From Agrobacterium rosae (GTDB taxonomy: Bacteria; Pseudomonadota; Alphaproteobacteria; Rhizobiales; Rhizobiaceae): a stretch of DNA of 64,000 nucleotides. The notes beneath the pieces were generated by a model. That model was given only the letters and a program-made list of their open reading frames with translations, was not told where the DNA came from and ran no database searches. Position 1 is the first letter of the stretch. Each line of letters opens with the position of its first letter. This document shows, piece after piece, positions 53,059 to 62,447 of this stretch. Location of the stretch: contig NZ_NXEJ01000011.1 of NCBI RefSeq assembly GCF_002915175.1, positions 1-64,000 of the forward strand, given 5' to 3'. Made by a program: the position numbers and the translations under genes.

Positions 53059-56000
53059 TTAGACGGCTTTGTCCATCTTGAAGTCCGTATTCGCAGCTTC
53101 TTCGGGCTTGTGTTGAATCAGCGGGCGGTTGCCTGAAAGCTTGCGCACCAGCACGTAGAACACCGGTGTCATGAAGATGCCGAAGATCGTCACGCCGATC
53201 ATGCCGGAGAACACCGCGACACCCATGGCAGAGCGCATTTCAGCACCCGCACCTGTGGAGATCACCAGCGGCACCACGCCCATGATGAAGGCGAGTGATG
53301 TCATCAAGATCGGCCGCAGGCGTAGACGGCTTGCCTCGATGGCGGCGGCAACGGGGGAACGACCTTCGAACTCCAGTTCCCGGGCGAATTCCACGATCAG
53401 GATCGCGTTCTTTGCCGAGAGGCCAACAAGGACGATGAGGCCGATCTGGGTGAAGATGTTGTTGTCACCTCCTGTCAGCCAGACGCCGGTCATAGCAGCC
53501 AGCACACCCATCGGCACGATCATGATGATGGCAAGCGGCAGCGTCAGGCTTTCATATTGTGCAGCCAGCACCAGATAGACCAGCAGCAGGGCCAGCGGGA
53601 AGACAAGCAGGCCCGAGCTTCCTGCAAGGATTTGCTGATAGGTCAAATCCGTCCATTCATAAGCAATACCGGATGGCAGGGTTTCGGCAGCGATACGTTC
53701 GATGGCGGCCTGCGCCTCTCCCGACGAGAAACCGGGAGCCGGACCACCGTTGATATCTGCTGCAAGGAAGCCGTTGTAACGCGTGGTGCGTTCTGCTCCC
53801 GTCGTGGCATCCACCTTCAGCAAGGCTGAGAGCGGTATCATCTGGCCATTGGACGAGCGCACCTTCAACTGACCGATATCTTCTGCATGGGCGCGGAATT
53901 TCGCATCTGCCTGCACTCGCACACTATAGGTACGGCCAAAGGCATTGAAGTCGTTCACGTAAAGCGAGCCGAGATAGATCTGCAACGTTTCGAAAACATC
54001 GGTTACCGAAACTCCGAGCTGTTCAGCCTTTGCGCGGTCAAGGTCGGCATAGAGCTGCGGCACGTTGATCTGGAAGCTGGAGAACAGGCCAGCCAGTTCC
54101 GGTGCCTGATAGGCCTTGGCGAGAAATGCCTTGGTCACTTCATCAAGCGATTGATAGCCGAAACCTGCGCGGTCTTCGATCTGCATCTTGAAGCCACCCG
54201 TCGTGCCAAGACCGTTGACCGGTGGTGGCGGGAACATGGCAATAAAGGCATCCTGAACCGCACCGAATTTCTGGTTGAGCGCCATGGCAATGGCACCGCC
54301 GGAGAGTTCCGGTGTCGTGCGCTCCTCGAAGGGGCTGAGGCCAACGAAAACGACACCCGCGTTGGAGCTGTTGGTGAAGCCGTTGATCGACAGGCCTGGG
54401 AAGGCAATCGCATGTTCGACGCCGGGCTGTTTCATGGCGATATCGCTCATGCGTTTGATGACGTCTTCGGTACGATCAAGACTAGCGGCATCGGGCAATT
54501 GGGCAAAACCGATCAGATACTGCTTGTCCTGTGCGGGTACGAAACCGCCCGGCACGGCGTTGAACATGCCATAGGTCGCACCTGCCAGAACCACGTAAAC
54601 GATCATGACAATGCTTTTGCGGTTCAGCAATCCGCCGACGCTTTTGCCGTAACCGTTCGAGGCCGCACCAAAAGCGCGGTTGAAGCCACGGAAGAAGCCT
54701 CCGAAGACCTTATCCATGCCGCGCGTCAGCCAGTCCTTCGGCGCGTGATGATCCTTCAAAAGCAGTGCCGCCAAGGCAGGAGATAGGGTCAGTGAGTTGA
54801 TGGCCGAGATGACGGTCGAGATGGCAATCGTCAGCGCGAACTGGCGGTAGAACTGGCCTGACAGGCCAGAGATGAAGGCTAGCGGCACGAACACTGCGAC
54901 AAGCACCAGCGCGATGGCGATGATCGGGCCGGACACTTCCTTCATGGCGCGGTATGTCGCATCACGCGGCGACAGCCCGTTCTCGATGTTTCGCTCGACG
55001 TTTTCAACCACCACGATGGCGTCATCCACGACAATACCAATGGCCAGCACCAGCCCGAAGAGGCTAAGCGCGTTGATCGAGAAGCCGAAGATATACATCA
55101 CAGCGAATGTGCCGATGATGGATACGGGCACGGCAATCAAAGGAATGATCGAGGCGCGCCATGTCTGGAGGAAGAGGATGACGACGATAACGACGAGCGC
55201 GATGGCTTCAAGCAGGGTATCGATAACTTTGTCGATGGAAGCGCGCACGAACTGCGTGGTATCGTAGACGATTTCATATTTCACACCATCCGGCATTGCC
55301 TTTTGCAGGTCCTGCATGGTGGCGGCTACCTGGTCGGAAATGGTAATGGCGTTGGAGCCGGGTGCCTGGAAGACGGGAATAGCAACGGCAGACTCACCAT
55401 CCAGCAGCGAGCGCAGCGCATAATCCGCCGCACCGAGTTCGACGCGTGCAACATCCCGCAGGCGGGTGATTTCGCCATTCGTGCCGCTTTTCACGATGAT
55501 GTTGCCGAACTCTTCCGGCGTGGAGAGGCGGCCTTGCGCATTGACGTTGAGTTGAAGGTCGATGCCGTTGAGGCTTGGCGAAGCACCGATGGTGCCGGCT
55601 GCGGCCTGCACGTTCTGTTCGCGAATGGCGTTGCTGATATCGCTGGCAGCCAGATTGTGTTCAGCAGCCTTTTGCGGGTCGATCCAGACGCGCATGGAGT
55701 AGTCACCCGCGCCGAATATCTGCACCTGGCCCACACCTTCAATACGGGCCAGCCGGTCCTTGATGTTGAGGACGGCATAGTTGCGCAGATAGGTCAGGTC
55801 ATACTGATTACCGGGCGAAACCAGATGCACGACCATCATCAGGTCGGGCGAGCTTTTGACGGTGGAAACACCAAGGCTTCGAACTTCGGCAGGCAAACGG
55901 GGTTCCGCCTGCGAGACACGGTTCTGCACCAGCTGCTGAGCCTTGTCCGGGTCCGTACCGAGCTTGAACGTCACGGTCAGTGTCATGACGCCGTCGGATG

Positions 56001-56253
56001 TCGCCTGGCTGGACATATAGAGCATGTCTTCGACGCCGTTGATCTGTTCTTCAAGCGGGGTTGCCACCGTTTCAGCGATGACCTTGGGGTTCGCACCGGG
56101 ATAGGTGGCGCGAACAACGATGGAAGGCGGCACGACTTCCGGATATTCCGAAATCGGCAGGGCGCGCATGCCGATCAAGCCTGCGACGACGATAAGAACC
56201 GATAGCACGCCAGCAAAAACCGGCCGGTCCACAAAAAATCTGGAGATGTTCAT
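53059..56253 (-). CDS. RND efflux pump inner-membrane transporter (MexF-like)
   Basis: A 1064-residue proton antiporter of the HAE1 family. N-terminus MNISRFFVDRPVFAGVLSVL; YMSSQATSDGVMTLTVTF; the proton relay Asp pair in LAIGIVVDDAIVVVENVERN; Lys in LVGLSAKNAILIVEFARELE. YDLTYLRNYAVLNIKDRLAR and GSNAITISDQ resemble MexF rather than MexB. It exports drugs, phenolics or other hydrophobic compounds from the periplasm/inner membrane. No outer membrane partner gene follows. Confidence 0.93.
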   Translation of the reverse strand: MNISRFFVDRPVFAGVLSVLIVVAGLIGMRALPISEYPEVVPPSIVVRATYPGANPKVIAETVATPLEEQINGVEDMLYMSSQATSDGVMTLTVTFKLGTDPDKAQQLVQNRVSQAEPRLPAEVRSLGVSTVKSSPDLMMVVHLVSPGNQYDLTYLRNYAVLNIKDRLARIEGVGQVQIFGAGDYSMRVWIDPQKAAEHNLAASDISNAIREQNVQAAAGTIGASPSLNGIDLQLNVNAQGRLSTPEEFGNIIVKSGTNGEITRLRDVARVELGAADYALRSLLDGESAVAIPVFQAPGSNAITISDQVAATMQDLQKAMPDGVKYEIVYDTTQFVRASIDKVIDTLLEAIALVVIVVILFLQTWRASIIPLIAVPVSIIGTFAVMYIFGFSINALSLFGLVLAIGIVVDDAIVVVENVERNIENGLSPRDATYRAMKEVSGPIIAIALVLVAVFVPLAFISGLSGQFYRQFALTIAISTVISAINSLTLSPALAALLLKDHHAPKDWLTRGMDKVFGGFFRGFNRAFGAASNGYGKSVGGLLNRKSIVMIVYVVLAGATYGMFNAVPGGFVPAQDKQYLIGFAQLPDAASLDRTEDVIKRMSDIAMKQPGVEHAIAFPGLSINGFTNSSNAGVVFVGLSPFEERTTPELSGGAIAMALNQKFGAVQDAFIAMFPPPPVNGLGTTGGFKMQIEDRAGFGYQSLDEVTKAFLAKAYQAPELAGLFSSFQINVPQLYADLDRAKAEQLGVSVTDVFETLQIYLGSLYVNDFNAFGRTYSVRVQADAKFRAHAEDIGQLKVRSSNGQMIPLSALLKVDATTGAERTTRYNGFLAADINGGPAPGFSSGEAQAAIERIAAETLPSGIAYEWTDLTYQQILAGSSGLLVFPLALLLVYLVLAAQYESLTLPLAIIMIVPMGVLAAMTGVWLTGGDNNIFTQIGLIVLVGLSAKNAILIVEFARELEFEGRSPVAAAIEASRLRLRPILMTSLAFIMGVVPLVISTGAGAEMRSAMGVAVFSGMIGVTIFGIFMTPVFYVLVRKLSGNRPLIQHKPEEAANTDFKMDKAV

Positions 56254-56302
56254 AGCAAAGGCCCTCTCGCCTCCGGGTGGAATTTGGATGCAGAAAACCG
56301 CT

Positions 56303-56323
56303 CCGGTGGCATCAGGCCACCGG
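56303..56323 (-). other. Intercistronic hairpin between the two efflux genes
   Basis: ccggtggc (56303-56310) and gccaccgg (56316-56323) form an eight-base GC-rich stem with loop atcag, in the 130-base gap between membrane fusion protein and RND genes. With only a weak T run, it is more likely an mRNA processing or partial attenuation element than a full terminator. Confidence 0.5.
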
Positions 56324-56382
56324 CGGATCGCTTTTCTGTTTTGAATATGCTGGGGGGCCTATAATCGACCCGCCACGAATGG

Positions 56383-57570
56383 TTACTGTGAGGCGACTTT
56401 CTCTTCCGTCTGCGGTGCGACGATTGCACCGGGACGAATGCGCTGAAGGCCGTTAACGACGATCTTGTCTCCCACGGCCAGGCCGCTTTCGACAATGCGC
56501 TGGCCATCCGTCGATGAGCCGGGCTTGATCTGGCGATAGTTCACCTTGTTTTCACCGTCTACGACAAAGACGAACTTCTTGTCCTGATCGGTGCCGATGG
56601 CGCGATCGGTGATCACGATACGGTTTTCGGACTTCGGTTCGCCCAAGCGAACGCGTACGAACTGGCCGGGGATCAGATGTCCATCCGTATTGGCGAATAC
56701 GGCGCGCACACCGATCGTGCCGCTTGCGGCGTCGACCTGGTTATCGATGAGATGCAGGGTGCCTTTGATCGGCGTGCCTTCATCGGCCAGTGTGCCCACT
56801 TCGACAGGGATTTGCTCCAAAGCCTGAAGCGCACCGTCTGATACTGGAAGCTGCGAAAGCGCCTTCGCCACCATTTCTTCGCTGGCATTGAAGCTTGCAT
56901 AGATGGGATCGACAGACACCAGCGTCGTCAGTGCGGGTGACCCCGAACCGGCAGCAACAAGGTTGCCCGTGGTGATTTCAAGTTTGCCGACGCGACCGGA
57001 AACCGGAGCGCGAAGCTCCGTGTAGCTGAGGTCGAGCTGGGCGGTGGTGAGTGCTGCGCGGGCCGCCCGAGCCTGTGCTTCGGCATCTGCCAAATTGCTC
57101 TGGCGTTGATCCAGATCGCTTTGCGAAATCGTGCGATTGTCAGATAGCCTGCGTCCACGCTCAAGTTCGGTTCTGGCAAGACCGACCTTAGCTTCGGCAG
57201 AGGCGACCTGTGCTTCCGCACCGGCAACCGTTGCCTGATAAGGAGCTGGATCGATGGTGAAGAGTGCATCGCCGGCTTTTACCAAAGCGCCTTCACGGAA
57301 GTGAACCGCTTGGATTTGTCCGGCGACACGCGAACGGATTTGAACCCGCTCGACAGCTTCAAGACGCCCGGAAAACTGTTCCCAACGCGTCACATCCCGG
57401 CTTTCAACAACCGCGACCGTCACTGGAACAGCAGGCGTTTCCGCCGGGCCGGATGCCGCCACCGCACCAGTGGTCATGGGAAGGTCGAATAAGAATGCCG
57501 CCGCTGCAACGGACACGGCAAGGCCTATGCCGGCACCCGCAAGGGCACGGCGCTTGTTCTTGAGCGTCAT
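56383..57570 (-). CDS. RND efflux membrane fusion protein (MexE-like)
   Basis: A 395-residue periplasmic adaptor. N-terminal uncleaved or signal helix (ALAGAGIGLAVSVAAAAFLF); lipoyl halves flanking a coiled coil (VQIRSRVAGQIQAVHFREGA, then a Leu/Arg/Ala-rich hairpin of about residues 100-160, then YTELRAPVSGRVGKLEITTG). No lipobox cysteine. It joins the pump to an outer membrane channel. Start ATG 57570; operon with the hydrolase-like gene upstream (50-base gap). Confidence 0.92.
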   Translation of the reverse strand: MTLKNKRRALAGAGIGLAVSVAAAAFLFDLPMTTGAVAASGPAETPAVPVTVAVVESRDVTRWEQFSGRLEAVERVQIRSRVAGQIQAVHFREGALVKAGDALFTIDPAPYQATVAGAEAQVASAEAKVGLARTELERGRRLSDNRTISQSDLDQRQSNLADAEAQARAARAALTTAQLDLSYTELRAPVSGRVGKLEITTGNLVAAGSGSPALTTLVSVDPIYASFNASEEMVAKALSQLPVSDGALQALEQIPVEVGTLADEGTPIKGTLHLIDNQVDAASGTIGVRAVFANTDGHLIPGQFVRVRLGEPKSENRIVITDRAIGTDQDKKFVFVVDGENKVNYRQIKPGSSTDGQRIVESGLAVGDKIVVNGLQRIRPGAIVAPQTEEKVASQ

Positions 57571-57620
57571 GGGTATCTCCTTGGCTCCATGGGGAGCCGA
57601 CCAGTTAAGTCGAAAAAATT

Positions 57621-58418
57621 TTAATGCTTCAGGTTTTGAACGAAATCCGAAAACTCCGTGCAAACGGCAGAGAGCCATTTGCCACCTTCACCGCGGTAAA
57701 GCCCTGTCCAGCCGGAGCCGGCAAGGAAAACATGCTGCCGAACCTGAACCCCTGCGTCACTCAGCCGACCGGCATAATTCACGGTCTCGTCACGCAGAGG
57801 ATCATCCTCAGCTGTAAATATCAGCGCCGGTGCAACACGGTTCAACCGCGTACACTGGCAAGGTGCAGCATATGGGTGTGCAAACCCACAGGCCTTTGCC
57901 AGATAATGGCTCCAACCCTCTGCCCAACGCTGCCGCATACCAATCTTGTCGGCATCCCGAAAAGACGTGGTTGCCATCATCGGATCGATCATTGGCGAGA
58001 GCAAAATCTGCCCCGCCAATTTTCCAGGCATTCTGTCCCGCGCTTTGAGCGCTAGACCTGCCGCCACGTTGCCGCCCGCTTCTTCTCCCGCCACAAACAG
58101 CAGCGATTTTGCACCACCATACTGCTTGCGGTTGTTGCTCAAACAGTCGAGCGCGTCGAAAGCGCAGTCGATGACCGCTGGAAACTCGTTGCAGGATGTC
58201 GTGCTATAATCTGCCTCGACCACCACCGCGCCGTTATCAGCAAGCGCTCTGGCAACCGGCAATTCCGGACACTGACCGCCCTTTTCCAGAAACGAACCAC
58301 CGCGTAAATAAAGCACCAGCGGAGGTGTCCGGTTTTCGCCTTCACCCTTATAGACACGAACAGAAAGAGGCTGCTGCGCCTTCTCTCCGCTTTCGATGGT
58401 GTGCCACTGCGTGTTCAT
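57621..58418 (-). CDS. Alpha/beta-hydrolase-fold protein with a missing nucleophile
   Basis: A 265-residue relative of the hormone-sensitive-lipase/acetyl esterase family. The oxyanion motif HGGG appears as YLRGGSF. The nucleophile elbow GDSAGG is VAGEEAGGN (Ser to Glu). The acid ALIFTAEDDPLRDE remains. The catalytic His region reads LAGSGWTGLYRGEG instead of a GxxHGF-type end. So three of the four key sites are altered and hydrolysis by the usual mechanism seems impossible. First gene of the mexEF-like operon and divergent from a LysR gene. It may bind a ligand rather than hydrolyse it. ATG 58418 with gaggg upstream. Confidence 0.65.
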   Translation of the reverse strand: MNTQWHTIESGEKAQQPLSVRVYKGEGENRTPPLVLYLRGGSFLEKGGQCPELPVARALADNGAVVVEADYSTTSCNEFPAVIDCAFDALDCLSNNRKQYGGAKSLLFVAGEEAGGNVAAGLALKARDRMPGKLAGQILLSPMIDPMMATTSFRDADKIGMRQRWAEGWSHYLAKACGFAHPYAAPCQCTRLNRVAPALIFTAEDDPLRDETVNYAGRLSDAGVQVRQHVFLAGSGWTGLYRGEGGKWLSAVCTEFSDFVQNLKH

Positions 58419-58565
58419 TTTATTGCCCTCGGGAGGCAATCCATCAGCCACCACTTGCGGTCATTTCTGAAATAGATATTATTGTTCGAGATAAAATACA
58501 CAAGTCTGCGAAATTGAAAACACTATTCCAAATGCGCGGACAATAGGCAATAAAGGTTATGGGCG

Positions 58566-59534
58566 ATGGATCAGTTGTCGGCAATGCGGGTTTTCGCGCG
58601 CGTAGTGGAGACCGGCAACTTCACGCGGGCAGCCACCGCGTTGAATATTCCCAAGACCACGGTCACCAATATGGTGCAAGGGCTTGAGGCACATTTGCGC
58701 ACCACCTTATTGAACCGGACGACGCGCAGAGTGATGGTGACGACGGACGGCGCGCTTTATTACGAGCGCGCCATACAAATACTGTCCGAGATCGACGAAC
58801 TGGATGGAAGCTTGTCCAACACGGATACGCAACCATCGGGCCGTCTGCGCGTGGAAATGGCGGGCGCTTTCGCCGACCATATCATCATTCCCAATCTCTG
58901 CGACTTCTATGAGCGGTATCCACTCATCCGAATTGACCTTGGTGTTGGCGACAGGTTGGTGGACTACATCGCAGAAAACGTCGATTGCGCTGTGCGGGTG
59001 GGAACGCCTCGGGACCAGTCGCTTATCGCCCGCAAGGTTTCTGAACTCGAATTCGTGACATGCGCAGCACCATCTTACATCGAGAGATTTGGCATGCCGC
59101 AACAACCCGAAGACCTGGAGGGAGACCATTATTGCGTTGGCTACTTCAACGCGACATCTGGCCAGATCATGACGATGCCGTTCGATAACGGAACACGCGC
59201 GGTGGAAATCACGCCGCGTTATATCGTTTCCGCCAATGATAGCCGCACCTATCAGAACGCGGTGCTGGCCGGAATGGGCGTGGCGCAGCTTGTTCCCTTT
59301 ATGGTTCGCGACGACTTCGCCAGAGGCAATCTCGTGCCGGTTCTGCCGGGGTGGAAGCGGGAGCCCATGCCGATTTATATCGTCTACCCGCAAACGAGGC
59401 ATGTCACGAACAAAGTCCGCGTCTTTGTAGATTGGCTTGCCAAGTTATTGCACAAAAACAATTTGGGATCGTTGGAATGGCAACCCAGCCCGTCTGATAG
59501 TGACCAAATTTTAAACAACGTAAAGATAGCCTGA
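58566..59534 (+). CDS. LysR-family regulator of the efflux operon
   Basis: A 322-residue LTTR. HTH at residues 16-40 (NFTRAATALNIPKTTVTNMV), linker helix, and a co-inducer domain with GRLRVEMAGAFADHIIIPNL. It belongs to the CrgA/DsdC-like group that often senses aromatics. Divergent from the hydrolase-mexEF-like operon (147-base gap); MexT regulates mexEF similarly. It likely activates the pump. Confidence 0.85.
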   Translation: MDQLSAMRVFARVVETGNFTRAATALNIPKTTVTNMVQGLEAHLRTTLLNRTTRRVMVTTDGALYYERAIQILSEIDELDGSLSNTDTQPSGRLRVEMAGAFADHIIIPNLCDFYERYPLIRIDLGVGDRLVDYIAENVDCAVRVGTPRDQSLIARKVSELEFVTCAAPSYIERFGMPQQPEDLEGDHYCVGYFNATSGQIMTMPFDNGTRAVEITPRYIVSANDSRTYQNAVLAGMGVAQLVPFMVRDDFARGNLVPVLPGWKREPMPIYIVYPQTRHVTNKVRVFVDWLAKLLHKNNLGSLEWQPSPSDSDQILNNVKIA

Positions 59535-59537
59535 CGA

Positions 59538-61337
59538 CTAGCCGGAAATGTCTCGCCGATAAAAAGCAACGGACATAGGAGGCAGATGATCGGTCGCGCC
59601 ATCCGCGGTCTCAGGCCAAATGCGTTTGCCTAAATCCGAATCCAAAAGAGCTTCTGTCTTCGAGAGATTAAGGCGGAGTTGCAGGAGAATTTTGCCGATT
59701 GTCCAGTCAACGAAGACGCATTCTGCTGGGCAATCCAACACTGTTCCAGAGTTGGTTTCACCAGCGTCTGCTAGGTTAGGCGCAATGTGCGCCTGACGGA
59801 TGGCTATCAAACGCTTGAGCCAGCCCGACCACGCGCGTCCCTCTTCGGTTTCTAATTGGGCCCAATCGATTTTGGAGCCTAGGAATGTCGCTTCCGCATT
59901 CGGATCCGGAATGTCGTCCGCTGAAAAGCCCTTGGGATAACCGCCGAAGTTTTCGGCTTCAGGTGCGCGATTGTCGCGGATGGTTGAAGCGAGTTCGCCC
60001 TTATAGTCGGCGAAGAAATGAAACGGGGTGTTGTCCCTGTAGGAGTCACCCATGAAGAGAAGGGGAATTTGAGGAGATAGGAGAAGCAGCGCAGTCAATG
60101 CGCGATGAAGCTGATCATCGATGGTGGTGTGCAACCTGTCGCCAAGCGCGCGATTGCCGACCTGATCGTGATTTTGAAGAAAATGGATGAAGGACGTTGA
60201 TGGCAAGCTGGCAGTTGGAGGCAAATGCTTGCTGATCGTAGGTTCTCCCGCGTCTACGTAACCTTCTGCCGCGATTTTGCGCAGTTGATCAAAAGGGGTA
60301 TCGGCAAACTTGTCGAAGATTCCGCTGGTTTCGCCTGTCACGATCCGGTGTACGACATGATGAAAACCGTCATTCCAGTCCGCCGTGAACAACCCGTTCG
60401 CCAACAGGTCTGTCCCGTTGGGTGGATTTTCGATCATTAAATGAATGGTACGATCCGTCAGTCTCTTTCTGATCACAGCAGGTATCTCTTCAAGGATATG
60501 TGTGCTGCTGTCGTCTTTGACCTCATTGACGGCATCAAAGCGCAGGCCATCCAGTCGAAACTCTTCAAGCCAGTACAGGGCATTATCGGTAAAATAGCGT
60601 CTGACCGGTTGACGCTCGAAGGCAATCTCCTGTCCCCAGTCATTGTGTTTATCCCGAAAAAACTCAGGCGCATATTGGCTCAGAAAGTTTCCTTCGGGAC
60701 CAAAGTGATTGTAGACGACGTCGAGAAAGACCATCAAACCAAGGCCGTGGGCGATGTCTATCAATGCTTTAAGATCGTTGGGTGTACCATAGGCTGTGTG
60801 GGGAGCATATTGCAGCACGCCATCGTACCCCCATCCTCTCGCTCCTGGGAAATGTGCGAGTGGCAGAATCTCGATTGCGGTCACCCCGATCTCCTTGAGG
60901 TGATCAAGCTTGGCAGCGGCCGCATTGAATGTCCCCTCAGGTGTGAAGGTACCAATGTGAATCTCGTAGATCACGGCCTCATGCCATGGTCTGCCTCTCC
61001 ACTCCCGGTGTTTCCACTGGTAGGCGTTCGGATCTGTCAGGATGGACAGGCTTGAAACATCGGATTGTTGTCGGCGTGAGGCGGGGTCCGAGACAACGCT
61101 ACCGTCATCCAAAACGAAACCATATGATGAGCCAAACGGCTGTTCGTTGATGAAGATTTCGAACCAGCCGTCTTGCGAACGGGTCATGAGATGATCGCCC
61201 GATAAGCGCAGCTTGACCTGTTTCTGGTTGGGTGCCCAAAGCCTGAAACGCGTTCCGCCATCGATGAGCTGAGCGCCCCAAGCTAGAGTAGAGCGAGTTT
61301 CGGACCCAGTACGCGCAACAGCCAGTTCGTCAAGCAT
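59538..61337 (-). CDS. treZ: Malto-oligosyltrehalose trehalohydrolase
   Basis: A 599-residue GH13 enzyme that releases trehalose from maltooligosyl trehalose. N-terminal beta domain with GTRFRLWAPNQKQVKLRLSG; YEIHIGTFTPEGTFNAAAAK; VVYNHFGPEGNFLS; nucleophile Asp in LDGLRFDAVNEV; acid Glu in HLMIENPPNG; FLQNHDQVGNRALGD. The glutamate context (IENPPNG) is less typical than AEDxRN, but Glu is there. No treY or treX follows in the window, so it is an orphan here. It is three bases tail-to-tail from the LysR gene. Confidence 0.88.
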   Translation of the reverse strand: MLDELAVARTGSETRSTLAWGAQLIDGGTRFRLWAPNQKQVKLRLSGDHLMTRSQDGWFEIFINEQPFGSSYGFVLDDGSVVSDPASRRQQSDVSSLSILTDPNAYQWKHREWRGRPWHEAVIYEIHIGTFTPEGTFNAAAAKLDHLKEIGVTAIEILPLAHFPGARGWGYDGVLQYAPHTAYGTPNDLKALIDIAHGLGLMVFLDVVYNHFGPEGNFLSQYAPEFFRDKHNDWGQEIAFERQPVRRYFTDNALYWLEEFRLDGLRFDAVNEVKDDSSTHILEEIPAVIRKRLTDRTIHLMIENPPNGTDLLANGLFTADWNDGFHHVVHRIVTGETSGIFDKFADTPFDQLRKIAAEGYVDAGEPTISKHLPPTASLPSTSFIHFLQNHDQVGNRALGDRLHTTIDDQLHRALTALLLLSPQIPLLFMGDSYRDNTPFHFFADYKGELASTIRDNRAPEAENFGGYPKGFSADDIPDPNAEATFLGSKIDWAQLETEEGRAWSGWLKRLIAIRQAHIAPNLADAGETNSGTVLDCPAECVFVDWTIGKILLQLRLNLSKTEALLDSDLGKRIWPETADGATDHLPPMSVAFYRRDISG

Positions 61338-61480
61338 TTTATAAAACCCTTTGATAACATCATCATAGACTGACCGGAGCCAGACTAACGGCTGGCACCG
61401 GCGTAAGTTGCAAATCTGCAATGATGCAAATTTGTGACGTCTTCGAGTGTTCGGCGGAACTGACCTGCTGTCGGGCTGTC

Positions 61481-62344
61481 CTAGATCATGATCTCGCCGC
61501 CCGTTACGGGGATGACTGCTCCGGTCATGTAGCTTCCAAGCTCGGATGCGAGCAGCACATAGGCACCTGCCAATTCCGCTGGCTGGCCAGCACGGGCCAA
61601 CAGCGTCTTTTCGCCGAATTTTGCGGCCTTTTCAGCAGGCATTGTGGACGGGATGAGAGGCGTCCAGATCGGGCCGGGCGCGACGGCGTTTACCCGGATG
61701 CCCTTGTCTGCCACCATTTCGGCTAAACCAGCGGTAAAGTTGGATATCGCCCCTTTTGTCGACGCATAGGCCAGCAGAGCCTGCGATGGCTGTCGTGACT
61801 GAATGGACGTTGTGTTGATGATGGAACTACCGGGCTTCATCAGCGGGACCGCTGCCTTGGAAAGGAAAAACGGCGCGTAGATATTGGTCCGAAACGTCTC
61901 GTCCCATTCCTCTGCGGTGATGTCCTCTATCGAGGCGTAAGTGCGCTGGAATGCGGCATTGTTGATCAGGATGTCGATCCCGCCCAGTTTCTCGACCGTC
62001 TGTGCCACAAGCGATCTGCAGTGCGCTTCGGATTTGATGTCTCCGGGCACGAGGATTGCTTTGCGGCCTGCTTCTTCGACCCACTTGGCCGTGTCTTTCG
62101 CATCGTCGTCTTCGTTAAGATACGAAATGAGAATATCGGCTCCCTCTCTGGCAAAGGCTATGGCCACGGCTTTTCCAATGCCGGAATCACCGCCCGTAAT
62201 CAGCGCGACTTTTCCCGATAGTTTGCCGTCTCCGCGATAAGAGTGCTCGCCGTGATCAGGAACAGGCTGCATCTGTGCAGTCGTTCCCGGCGGTTCCTGT
62301 TGCTGTTCAGCGAAGGGCGGCGTGGGACGATTTGTATCGGACAT
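61481..62344 (-). CDS. SDR oxidoreductase, YghA/general-stress type
   Basis: A 287-residue short-chain dehydrogenase with a long Gln/Pro N-terminal extension (FAEQQQEPPGTTAQMQPVPD) typical of the YghA/YdaD subgroup. GGDSGIGKAV, LINNAAFQRTYASIED, YASTKGAISNFTAGLAEMVA and GEIMI-type C-terminus. Reduces an unknown carbonyl with NAD(P)H. Common in osmotic/general stress loci. ATG 62344. Confidence 0.88.
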   Translation of the reverse strand: MSDTNRPTPPFAEQQQEPPGTTAQMQPVPDHGEHSYRGDGKLSGKVALITGGDSGIGKAVAIAFAREGADILISYLNEDDDAKDTAKWVEEAGRKAILVPGDIKSEAHCRSLVAQTVEKLGGIDILINNAAFQRTYASIEDITAEEWDETFRTNIYAPFFLSKAAVPLMKPGSSIINTTSIQSRQPSQALLAYASTKGAISNFTAGLAEMVADKGIRVNAVAPGPIWTPLIPSTMPAEKAAKFGEKTLLARAGQPAELAGAYVLLASELGSYMTGAVIPVTGGEIMI

Positions 62345-62447
62345 CAAACTTCCAATCATGTTGCTGGCGGGAATGCCTTTCCCTCTGCTAACAAGTGATT
62401 GGCCGATACGTTCCCCCGAATAAACCCATCATTAGTCCAATCGAGCC

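Noticed and set aside
53887..56205. Plus-strand open frames opposite the RND pump
   Set aside because: Composition of a reverse-complement shadow; the pump gene explains the region fully.
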